DNA of 64,000 bases from Anabaena cylindrica PCC 7122. Its GTDB lineage: Bacteria > Cyanobacteriota > Cyanobacteriia > Cyanobacteriales > Nostocaceae. Within the stretch, counting starts at the first letter, position 1, and every line of letters begins with the position of its first letter. Below, piece after piece: positions 26,156-33,917 of the stretch. The position numbers and the translations under genes are program-made. The notes under the pieces are model-generated. The model ran no database searches. It was not told the DNA's origin and saw nothing but the letters and a program-made list of their open reading frames with translations. Location: assembly GCF_000317695.1 (NCBI RefSeq), contig NC_019771.1:4330001-4394000 (forward strand), given 5' to 3'.

Positions 26156-26769
26156 ATTGATATTAATGCTCACACACGCAAGAATTATCAATTCCATCTC
26201 AAATTTAAGTAGCAAGCATTAATATCAGGTTATATATTGATTAATTCTAATTTATTAATCAGTATTTTTTCAGTTAAAATAGCGTTTGTCATTCAACATA
26301 TTATTTCTAATATACGTATATTTTACTGTATAACAATTATACAAAATATCTCTAACACAACTTTAGAGAACGTTTTAAAAGGGTTTTTCTATGTCACGTT
26401 GTATCCCTGACGGAAGTCTTAGCCATAGGCAGCGCAGCAAAGTGAAATATCTCTGTATGCAGATGAAAACCTAGATTCTAGAGCCTACGGCATTCTACAG
26501 AAACGCTTCGCAAACAGAATGACAAAATGTTACCTTCTCCGACTGTTCAAACATCCTATTAGTAATTTTTTCAATCTGAGTTTCTTACTTAAGAAGTATT
26601 GCTAATAAAAATAATTTTCAATAATTTATAGAAGCTTGCATTTAGTTATATCTGACTGTAAATTAATTCTCCCAAAAAATCTATCTCTACTTCGATGCTT
26701 TAGCGAAAATTTTAACGTTATCATTTATCAGCAACTTAAAATTAATGAAAATAAATTTGACTCTATAGT
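26156..26769. other. Intergenic region, no gene seen
   Basis: About 600 bp, very AT-rich. Around 26400-26525 there is a patch of higher GC with short inverted segments (GCCTACGGCATTC, CTTCGC), typical of dispersed Nostocales repeats. No reading frame with family resemblance was found. Confidence 0.45.
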
Positions 26770-26880
26770 TATAGCGTTTCCCACTAAGCGTGATATACAA
26801 AATTACCCCTTCCCAACCCTCCCCTTGGTAAGTGCGATAGCGCGGGTGGGGTGTATTTCATGAACTTGGGAATTACCATA
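26770..26880. repeat. Dispersed ~120-bp palindromic element, copy 3
   Basis: Same family and orientation as the 23297 copy. It has a short internal deletion in the C-rich/G-rich centre and no nested insertion. Confidence 0.85.
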
Positions 26881-26924
26881 AGTTTAAAATTTTCATGAAT
26901 TTTGTGTATTTGCTTTCTGATACA

Positions 26925-27060
26925 AGACTTACGTAAAAGTCACGGGAAAAATATCCATAGAGGACACAGAGAAGTCAGTGCTTGGCGAGAGTTTTCTCCG
27001 TTGTAGCAACTGACGCGATAGGTATAAATAGGAGATTGAGCAGTTTTTTGCGTAAATCCT
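26925..27060. mobile_element. 136-bp MITE-like element, (G)GACTTACGC ends
   Basis: Left end AGACTTACGTAAAA and right end TTTTGCGTAAATCCT are imperfect inverted repeats. The same ends bound the 91-bp element at 51522-51612, with unrelated centres. There is no coding capacity. Confidence 0.65.
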
Positions 27061-27179
27061 AATTTCAGTTACATTTGAAACCAGAGGATTTCATACTATT
27101 TTATTCCAAATCCCCCTGCTCCCTATCACCAAATTTAGATCAGGAACAGTGAAAAGTACTCTGTTGTCCTATCCTGGAA

Positions 27180-28145
27180 ATGGATAATTTTGTTGTGGGT
27201 GAAATTGTGTTTTTCAGCGTTGTTATACCAACTTACAATCGTCTGCCTATTTTAGAAAAGTGCCTCCGCGCTTTAGAGGTGCAAGATTTGAGTACATCAA
27301 GTTCTATCATTAGTTATGAAATTGTCTTAGTAGATGATGGTTCTACTGATGGCACTTTAGAATGGTTAGCAGCACACAAAGAAGAATTTCCTCATGTACG
27401 ATGTTTTCAACAAAACCACGCTGGGCCTGCTGCTGCTCGTAATTTGGGGGTAGAGAAAGCACTGGGAGATACAATTATCTTTATTGATAGCGATTTAGTG
27501 GTTTTATCTAATTTCCTACAAGCTCATGCAGATGCTTTGGTGCAGGGAAGAGAGAAATTAGGAAACGACAGCTTTTTTACCTATGGTGCAGTAATTAACA
27601 CTTGCAATTTTGATAACCCCACCGCAGAACCTTATAAAATTACAGATTTTTCTGCCGCTTTTTTCGCTACAGGTAATGTAGCAATTCCTAAACATTGGTT
27701 AGAAGAAGCAGGTTTATTTGATACTGGCTTTCAACTTTATGGGTGGGAAGATTTGGAATTAGGGGTAAGGTTGAAAAACTTAGGTTTGCAACTAGTTAAA
27801 TGTCCTGAAGCTGTTGGTTATCATTGGCATCCACCATTTAGTTTACAGCAAATTCCTAAGTTAATTGATCAGGAAATTCAGCGCGGACGCATGGGAGTTT
27901 TATTTTATCAAAAACATCCTACGTGGGAAGTGAAAATGATGATTCAAATGACTTGGTTTCATCGTTTGTTGTGGGGGATTCTTTCTTTAAATGGGGTGTT
28001 AAATGAAAGGACTATGGCTCCGTTTCTGCAATGGTTGATTGATTTGGGTAAACCTCAGTTGGCTTTGGAAATTGCGCGTATTTTCTTGAATTGGTATAAC
28101 GTGAAGGGTGTTTATGCTGCTTATGCTGAAATGCAGGGTAAATGA
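27180..28145 (+). CDS. Glycosyltransferase family 2
   Basis: A 321-aa GT-A enzyme. The nucleotide-binding start FSVVIPTYNRLPILEKCL, the VDDGSTDGTLEW and FIDSDLVV (DxD) motifs, and the later GWEDLELGVRL acceptor-side motif are all present. It has no membrane segment, so it is cytosolic. It probably adds one sugar to a lipid-linked or surface glycan. It stands alone, so the pathway is unknown. Confidence 0.9.
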   Translation: MDNFVVGEIVFFSVVIPTYNRLPILEKCLRALEVQDLSTSSSIISYEIVLVDDGSTDGTLEWLAAHKEEFPHVRCFQQNHAGPAAARNLGVEKALGDTIIFIDSDLVVLSNFLQAHADALVQGREKLGNDSFFTYGAVINTCNFDNPTAEPYKITDFSAAFFATGNVAIPKHWLEEAGLFDTGFQLYGWEDLELGVRLKNLGLQLVKCPEAVGYHWHPPFSLQQIPKLIDQEIQRGRMGVLFYQKHPTWEVKMMIQMTWFHRLLWGILSLNGVLNERTMAPFLQWLIDLGKPQLALEIARIFLNWYNVKGVYAAYAEMQGK

Positions 28146-28191
28146 TTTTCTCACGCTCCAGACGCAAAGGAGCAAATCTATTAATTAACCT

Positions 28192-28659
28192 CTATAACCC
28201 GTAGAAATCCTCATCCAAAATTTGCTCAATCGAAAAAGGACACATTAGAGGATATTCACTTTCTGCTGGTACACGAACTCCAAATTTAGCAAGTTTACCT
28301 TCTTTAATTGCTAGTTTACGAGCATCGGGATAGGCTTTTTCTACTGCTTCCACTAAGAAAATTTTAAGAGATGGGGTATCTGCCAAATTATCGAGAACTC
28401 GCTGACGATGTTCTACAATTGAACTGTACCAACTTGCGTTCATTGAATCGGGTACATCATGCTGAATCTTTAACTTGAGTAAGTGAGCTAACAAGATTTT
28501 GAGATTGCTTCTAAGCGCATTCTTCTCTGATTTACCCAAATCAACTAACTCCTCAATCAAATGCTCAATATCCAGCGATACAAATTCACGATTCTGTAAT
28601 TGCTGAATCGTTTGCTCAATCCATAATTGCAAATCACGATTGTACAGCGTGTTAGACAT
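28192..28659 (-). CDS. DUF29 family protein
   Basis: A 155-aa protein of the DUF29 family, very common in cyanobacteria. The start YNRDLQLWIEQTIQQLQNREF, the EHLIEELVDLGKSEKNALRSN block and the WYSSIVEHRQRV motif are typical. The function is unknown. The family is often found in many copies per genome and is probably mobile or accessory. Confidence 0.9.
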   Translation of the reverse strand: MSNTLYNRDLQLWIEQTIQQLQNREFVSLDIEHLIEELVDLGKSEKNALRSNLKILLAHLLKLKIQHDVPDSMNASWYSSIVEHRQRVLDNLADTPSLKIFLVEAVEKAYPDARKLAIKEGKLAKFGVRVPAESEYPLMCPFSIEQILDEDFYGL

Positions 28660-28709
28660 CTTTTAGTTCCACTCATTGAATTGTGTGTTTACAGCATTTC
28701 CCAGTGTCA

Positions 28710-28827
28710 TGAGGTACAAGAACCCCACCCCCAACCCCCTCCTCCTTCGGATTCACCAGTCGCCTACGGTGGGAAACCCGCCTACAGCGCTGGTTCACCG
28801 CAAGCGATGAGGGGGCTATAATGTACC
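28710..28827. repeat. Dispersed ~110-bp palindromic element B, copy 1
   Basis: Contains CCTCCTTCGGATTCACCAGT and CGCTGGTTCACCGCAAGC arms flanking a GTGGGAAACCCGCC core. The same sequence occurs inverted at 46200-46317. No coding capacity. Confidence 0.85.
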
Positions 28828-28861
28828 TTATAACAAAGGAATCTGCTGTATATTTAATATT

Positions 28862-29032
28862 TTAGAGCATAAGTTTTAAATATGCTTTAAACACAGGTGA
28901 AAGATTAAATAATTTTTCATCACTTTTTAATTTGGTTAATAAATATCTTCTGGTTAATGACTGTAAGCCGTTAATTACATCCAATGATGACAATGATAAA
29001 GACTGTTTTATCTCATCTCTGGATATAGTTTC
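28862..29032 (-). pseudogene. C-terminal remnant of an NB-ARC/STAND-type ATPase
   Basis: Minus-strand reading of ~56 codons ending at a stop at 28862. It gives ...SLDVINGLQSLTRRYLL then LFNLSPVFKAYLK. This matches the short winged-helix tail seen in cyanobacterial NB-ARC/NACHT-WD40 proteins (pattern ALxSLxRRSLIE...FxLxPVVxEYV). No start codon or ATPase core is present upstream, where it abuts another remnant on the opposite strand. It is a decayed fragment. Confidence 0.5.
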
Positions 29033-29343
29033 AAGTAAAATCTGGTAAAGTCAAATCGGGAGATATACGAGATTTACTAGGAATAATGACGCTAGAAAAT
29101 GCTAGTATAGCTATATTCATAACTTTAGAAAATCCTACTAAAGATATGCTGAAAACAGCAAAACCTGCTGGCTTTTATCAGAGTAAATATATGAGTCACA
29201 GTTGCGATACAATTCAGATTGTAACTGTTGAAGATATTATTGAAAACAACCAAAGGTTAAATATTCGTTTAAGTTTTGAAGTTGTTAAAAGTGCTAAAAA
29301 ACAAAGAGAAGTGCAAGCGAATCAAATAGAATTAGACATTTGA
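29032..29343 (+). pseudogene. C-terminal remnant of a DNA methyltransferase with Mrr-like tail
   Basis: In-frame from QVKSGKVKSGDIRDL at 29032, continuing through AIFITLENPTKDMLKTAK, AGFYQSKYMS and IQIVTVEDIIE. This is the pattern of the nuclease-like C-terminus found in cyanobacterial site-specific DNA methyltransferases. A stop codon lies two codons before the first matching residue, and no catalytic DPPY motif is present. The ATG at 29086 is internal to the domain, so the 85-aa reading from it should not be taken as a gene start. Confidence 0.65.
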
Positions 29344-29493
29344 TTATTTTTCAAGGTAAATTATTTATATCAAAATAATAGCAAAAAATATCTAGTGGTC
29401 TGTCAAGCTCAATTATAAATCTCAATTAAGTAAGTAGGTTGGGTTGAGGTGACGAAACCCAACATTTATTATCTTTATATCATCGGCTTTTTT

Positions 29494-29859
29494 TTATTCA
29501 TCTTTATAAAATTCGTCTAAAATAGAATTAATATCATGATCAGTAATATCTTCTTGTTCAGATTTACTGTAAATTGTTAACAATAAAATGCTGGTTTCAG
29601 ATTCCAGTAAATAAATTACCCGATAACCAGCACTTTTACCTTTTTGAATATTACTATTTTTGACTCTAGCTTTATAAATATAAACATCTTCATCAAAACC
29701 AGTTAACCTATCTCCTAATAAATGGACTTTTTGCAATTCTGTAATGAAAGACTGGGTATCAGAACGAATCTTCCGGTATTTTTTAGCTAAAGATTTTAAA
29801 TTTCTCTGATATTCAGGAGTTAAATCAATCTTAATTAAGAAAGAATCATTCTGCATCAA
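29494..29859 (-). CDS. RelE/ParE-type mRNA-interferase toxin
   Basis: A 121-aa RelE-superfamily toxin. The pattern YRVIYLLESETSILLLTIYSKSEQEDI near the C-terminus matches the RelE/HigB beta-sheet with the conserved Arg and Tyr/Ser. It overlaps the 3' end of the antitoxin gene upstream by 14 nt, the usual arrangement in this class. It would cleave ribosome-bound mRNA when free of antitoxin. Confidence 0.8.
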   Translation of the reverse strand: MMQNDSFLIKIDLTPEYQRNLKSLAKKYRKIRSDTQSFITELQKVHLLGDRLTGFDEDVYIYKARVKNSNIQKGKSAGYRVIYLLESETSILLLTIYSKSEQEDITDHDINSILDEFYKDE

Positions 29860-30091
29860 TTCCTTCCCACATTTTTTCTAAAGGTATTCTTTTTCCTGCT
29901 TTTGCTTCTTGTAATGCTGTTTTTAAACTTGCTTTAATTTCCACAATGGGAGTATCATCAGGATCAAATTCAGTTTCATCTAATACAAGGATAATTACTC
30001 TGACTAGACTAGACGTATGAATTTCTAAAGGTTTATCTAGTAATAATTGACCTTTTTCATTAACTTTTCCCATGACTTCAAAAGCTTTCAT
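29846..30091 (-). CDS. Antitoxin of the RelE-type pair
   Basis: An 81-aa protein starting MKAFEVMGKVNEKGQLLLDKP, a beta-hairpin dimerisation pattern of cyanobacterial antitoxins. A helical C-terminal region (ALQEAKAGKRIPLEKMWEG) would wrap the toxin. It is upstream of and overlapping the toxin. The pair probably autoregulates its promoter. Confidence 0.75.
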   Translation of the reverse strand: MKAFEVMGKVNEKGQLLLDKPLEIHTSSLVRVIILVLDETEFDPDDTPIVEIKASLKTALQEAKAGKRIPLEKMWEGIDAE

Positions 30092-30353
30092 TACTTGACC
30101 TCAAATAGGTGTGAGTAAAATTATAGCAAGATAAATAAATATTAAAAACCTTAATCAAATCGCTGCTTTTTGCATTTCTATTTACTGTTGATTGTGTAGA
30201 TACAATATAAAATTCAAGGCATCCCTTCAACATACGCCACGATTGTGCTACCCTAGTAAAGTTAATTAAAAATTCCGCACATCCGGGGATTCGGGTGTTT
30301 CTGTTATGGAAATGCTCCTGGATGGAGGTTTAACCCGAATAGGAGTTACAAAA

Positions 30354-31148
30354 ATGCCTGTTGTTTCATTGGCTCAAATGATGGAGTCGGGGGTTCACTT
30401 TGGACACCAAACACGACGTTGGAACCCAAAGATGTCTCCCTACATCTACACTTCTCGCAATGGTGTACATATCATTGACTTGGTACAAACTGCCCAGTTG
30501 ATGGATAATGCCTACAACTATATGCGATCGCAGTCTGAGCAAGGGAAGAAATTCCTGTTTGTGGGTACAAAGCGCCAAGCAGCAGGAATTATTGCTCAAG
30601 AAGCTGCTCGTTGCGGTTCTCACTACATTAACCAACGTTGGTTAGGTGGAATGCTCACCAACTGGGCGACAATCAAAACCAGAGCAGACAGGCTCAAAGA
30701 TCTAGAACGTCGAGAAGAAAATGGCGCACTAGATTTATTACCCAAGAAAGAAGCTTCAATGCTGCGTCGGGAAATGACCAAGCTGCAAAAGTACTTGGGT
30801 GGGATTAAAAATATGCGGAAAGTACCTGATGTTGTGATCATTGTTGACCAACGACGGGAGTATAACGCAGTTCAAGAATGCGAAAAATTGGGTATTCCTA
30901 TTGTGTCTATGTTGGATACAAACTGTGACCCAGATGTAGTAGACATTCCTATCCCAGCTAATGATGATGCGATTAGATCAATTAAGTTGATTGTCGGTAA
31001 ATTAGCAGATGCTATCTATGAAGGTCGTCACGGTCAGCTAGAAGCGGAAGGCGATTACGACGATTATGAAGGCGCTGAGGGAGATTACGACTATGACGAA
31101 AGTGAATACACTGACGCAGTAATTCCCGACGAAGAAGAGGAAGAATAA
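30354..31148 (+). CDS. rpsB: 30S ribosomal protein S2
   Basis: Ribosomal protein S2 (264 aa from this start). I chose the ATG at 30354 because AGGAG lies 8 nt upstream and the protein then begins MPVVSLAQMMESGVHFGHQT, the standard N-terminus. An upstream in-frame ATG at 30306 would add 16 unconserved residues. The last ~35 residues are an Asp/Glu/Tyr-rich acidic tail, as in other cyanobacterial S2 proteins. In most bacteria tsf follows at once; here there is a 770-bp gap. Confidence 0.97.
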   Translation: MPVVSLAQMMESGVHFGHQTRRWNPKMSPYIYTSRNGVHIIDLVQTAQLMDNAYNYMRSQSEQGKKFLFVGTKRQAAGIIAQEAARCGSHYINQRWLGGMLTNWATIKTRADRLKDLERREENGALDLLPKKEASMLRREMTKLQKYLGGIKNMRKVPDVVIIVDQRREYNAVQECEKLGIPIVSMLDTNCDPDVVDIPIPANDDAIRSIKLIVGKLADAIYEGRHGQLEAEGDYDDYEGAEGDYDYDESEYTDAVIPDEEEEE

Positions 31149-31156
31149 GCCAATGG

Positions 31157-31192
31157 AAGGATGAAAACTAAAAAAATTGATTTCATCCTTCA
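31157..31192 (+). terminator. Hairpin after rpsB
   Basis: A perfect 11-bp stem (GAAGGATGAAA and complement) with an A-rich loop begins 8 bp past the rpsB stop. No uridine tract follows. It may end or stabilise the rpsB message. Confidence 0.5.
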
Positions 31193-31427
31193 TAATTCGT
31201 CTTTGATCCTTTAAATTGTCATAAAATATTTACTAGCGAGCGATAAACTAGATAAAGCTAGTCAATAACTTTATAAAAACATTGACTACTCTTGATCTTC
31301 TCTTGGCATACCCTCAATTACATCACTCCAGCTATTAGCTTTCAACTTTATCTGCTTTTTTTCTAGCCACAAAATATCTGTTTAGAGTCAGCGTCATCGT
31401 GAATCTACGTTTCTCCTCTTTTTTACT

Positions 31428-31704
31428 TATGTAAAAAACTACGCCAAAATAGTAGTAGAAGATGGAAACGTTGCTGGGATGCTAAAAAATGAGAAACTAG
31501 CTAAAGTAATAGCTGACTGTGGATTTAATGAGTTTAAACATCAGTTAGAATATGAAGCTAAAAAGTTTGGTAGTGAAATAATAATTGCCGATAGATGGTA
31601 TCCCTCTAGTAAAACTCGTTCTCAATTGTGGATACAAGCAAGAAAAACTTTCTTGATTCCAAAGGACTGACTGCCGTGAAAACTGCGGTTTTGAGATAGA
31701 TAAG
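31428..31704 (+). pseudogene. Decayed IS200/IS605 TnpB (OrfB) remnant
   Basis: The 3' part of a TnpB gene. It reads YAKIVVEDGNVAGMLKN, then ADRWYPSSKT. The zinc ribbon follows in the next frame (CGYKQEKLS) and again after a stop (CRENCGFEID). The first zinc cysteine is Arg (CGT for TGT), a one-base insertion shifts the frame, and an in-frame TGA follows. The catalytic N-terminal half is missing. It sits between rpsB and tsf. TnpB is an RNA-guided nuclease in intact elements; this copy cannot be active. Confidence 0.85.
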
Positions 31705-31919
31705 GTTTTTTTCAGTAATTAACCTTATCACTCCTACATCTTCACGCTAGGCGATCGCGTCTAGCTAAGGCGTAAAAGCTTACTGTAGCTTGCTTACCGC
31801 AGGGTGGGATAACCGCTTCCATGCTAGGCTCCCGTTAAAGTAAGAAGTAAAGTCTAGATTTATCTAGGTTTTACATAGCAACAAATACAACTCAAGGTCA
31901 AGTTAGGAATTGAGGCAAC

Positions 31920-32864
31920 ATGGCGGAAATATCTGCAAAACTCGTCCAAGAGCTACGCCAAAAAACCGGTGCTGGCATGATGGACTGCAAAAAAGCTTTG
32001 AAAGAAACTGAAGGCAATATAGAAGAAGCCGTAGACTGGCTGCGTAAAAAAGGTATTGCGTCAGCGGGTAAAAAAAGCGATCGCATTGCTGCTGAAGGTC
32101 TAGTAGACACCTACATTCAGTCCGGTGGTCAGGTTGGTGTTCTTATAGAAGTCAACTGCCAAACAGACTTTGTTGCCCGTAACGATGCTTTTAAATCTTT
32201 AGTTAAGAACCTGGCACAACAAGCAGCAACTGCTGATAGTGTGGAGTCCTTGCTGGCTCAACCCTATTTGGAAAAATCCAGCGTTAGCGTTGACGAATTC
32301 ATTAAAGAAACAATGGCTACCTTGGGTGAAAATATCCAAGTACGGCGCTTTGTCAATTTTGCCCTATCAGCAGCCACACCCGGAGTAGTAGACAGCTACA
32401 TTCACACTGGAGGCCGAGTTGGGGTGTTGCTGGAACTGAACGCCCAAACTGAATCAGCGGCTGGTAATGAAGATTTCCAAAACTTGGCTAAAAATGCGGC
32501 AATGCAAGTTGCGGCTTGTCCTAATGTTGAGTATGTCACCATAGAACAAATCCCTGCCGAATTTGTCCAAAAAGAAAAAGACATCGAAATGGGCAAGGAT
32601 GACTTGGGTAACAAACCAGAGAATATCAAAGAAAAGATTGTTCAAGGACGGATTGACAAACGCCTGAAAGAAATCACTTTGCTAGATCAACCTTACATCC
32701 GTGACCAAGCTATCTCGGTGGAAGAATTGGTGAAGCAAGTTAAGTCTAAAGTAGGTGAAGAGATTAAAATCAATCGCTTTGTCCGCTATGTTTTAGGTGA
32801 AGGCATTGATAAGCAAGAAATTAGCTTTGCTGACGAAGTAGCGGCTCAAATGGGTGCTAAGTAA
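31920..32864 (+). CDS. tsf: Elongation factor Ts
   Basis: Nucleotide exchange factor for EF-Tu (314 aa). The N-terminal UBA-like domain ELRQKTGAGMMDCKKAL is followed by two copies of the dimerisation/exchange domain (GGQVGVLIEVNCQTDFVARN and GGRVGVLLELNAQTE). It ends with the C-terminal module NRFVRYVLGEGI. It is separated from rpsB by a transposon remnant and repeats and so probably has its own promoter. Confidence 0.97.
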   Translation: MAEISAKLVQELRQKTGAGMMDCKKALKETEGNIEEAVDWLRKKGIASAGKKSDRIAAEGLVDTYIQSGGQVGVLIEVNCQTDFVARNDAFKSLVKNLAQQAATADSVESLLAQPYLEKSSVSVDEFIKETMATLGENIQVRRFVNFALSAATPGVVDSYIHTGGRVGVLLELNAQTESAAGNEDFQNLAKNAAMQVAACPNVEYVTIEQIPAEFVQKEKDIEMGKDDLGNKPENIKEKIVQGRIDKRLKEITLLDQPYIRDQAISVEELVKQVKSKVGEEIKINRFVRYVLGEGIDKQEISFADEVAAQMGAK

Positions 32865-32905
32865 CTTAGTCATTAGTTAGTTGTTTATTTGCCTAATAAC
32901 TACTG

Positions 32906-32943
32906 AAAATACAGGTCTAGCAAGCTTTGCTGGCCTGTATTTT
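32906..32943 (+). terminator. Rho-independent-like terminator after tsf
   Basis: AAAATACAGG and CCTGTATTTT flank an inner AGCAA/TTGCT stem, giving a strong hairpin whose 3' arm ends in a T-rich stretch (TATTTTATT). It lies 40 bp past the tsf stop. Confidence 0.75.
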
Positions 32944-33029
32944 ATTGGAATTCAGTACACTAGAGGTAGTAGAAAACCTCAAATCCTGTGTTTGTGAATT
33001 TGTTAGAAAATGGAAAATAACGAGAAGAT

Positions 33030-33854
33030 ATGGCCAGAGCAATTGAGCGAATAGAACAAGATATGACGATGCTAAAAGAGGCGATTAGAGCGATCGCAAC
33101 AGAACTCCATAGCAGTTATGTTAGTTATTTAACTATTTTGGGGGCAGCTTTACAAAAACAGTTAATTTTAGCTGCTTATCACCTTTGCACCCAGGGATAT
33201 TCTGACAACTTTCTCCAACTGTCCCTAAATCAGCGGCAACAATTGCAACAAGGCATCCGCAAATTGGGTCAAAAAGCAGCTATGCAGCTACTCGATTATC
33301 TTAAAGCTGAAGAATCTGAAGTTGAAGAATTAGAGGAATCTGAAGAAACAGAGGAAGTTGACGAAAATCCAAAATCCGAAATCGAAAATCCAAAATACTT
33401 AGACCCTTCTAACCCGATAGAACTGGTTCAATGGCATGAGGATATAGAGGAAGCCATTCAGGATACACTGAAAAAAGTCTCCCATGATGCTAACTTTTTG
33501 ATTCAAAAGGCTGGAATTTTACCCAAAAAACTACCAGAACCGATTTTAGCTGCCGCTGCGGCAGCATCAGAAGCATCTGCTGAAGTTATACCTGGTCCAC
33601 CCAACCTATTAAATTTAGTAATTGAAATAGGTAATGAGGAAGAACCAGATGATTCTAGTGTGACGCAGCTGATAACTATTAACTTGCGACTAGGAGAAAT
33701 TGAATTTGCTGATACTACACTGTTGTCAGGGCGCAAACAAATTCGTAATATTTTAGTACAGCTAAATAAAGCGGGGCGAGAGTATCAAAAAAAGCAACGG
33801 GAACTCAAAATTTCTGAAGCTGAGGCTGCATGGCGTGCTAGTTGGTTTGAATAG
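33030..33854 (+). CDS. Conserved cyanobacterial hypothetical protein with embedded repeat
   Basis: A 274-aa cytosolic protein. The N-terminal ~95 residues are helical (AIERIEQDMTMLKEAIRAIA). A strongly acidic stretch follows (residues ~92-115), then an insert reading ENPKSEIENPKY, and a C-terminal half with LVIEIGNEEE and a final coiled region. The insert is translated from an AATCCAAAAT-type tandem repeat otherwise seen in intergenic DNA. I know no function. It lies between tsf and recG, which are on the same strand. Confidence 0.75.
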   Translation: MARAIERIEQDMTMLKEAIRAIATELHSSYVSYLTILGAALQKQLILAAYHLCTQGYSDNFLQLSLNQRQQLQQGIRKLGQKAAMQLLDYLKAEESEVEELEESEETEEVDENPKSEIENPKYLDPSNPIELVQWHEDIEEAIQDTLKKVSHDANFLIQKAGILPKKLPEPILAAAAAASEASAEVIPGPPNLLNLVIEIGNEEEPDDSSVTQLITINLRLGEIEFADTTLLSGRKQIRNILVQLNKAGREYQKKQRELKISEAEAAWRASWFE

Positions 33855-33917
33855 AGTACCGAGTACCGAGTACTGAGTGTGGATAGGAATCAATTGCAAT
33901 TAACTTCAATGTGACTA

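Noticed and set aside
29086..29343. An 85-aa gene starting at ATG 29086
   Set aside because: Its first residues continue in frame upstream into a known domain pattern, so the ATG is internal to a decayed methyltransferase tail.
31302..31380. A minus-strand reading KLKANSWSDVIEGMPREDQE ending in a stop
   Set aside because: It looks like a short gene tail, but I could not match it to a family and an upstream stop leaves only ~27 codons.
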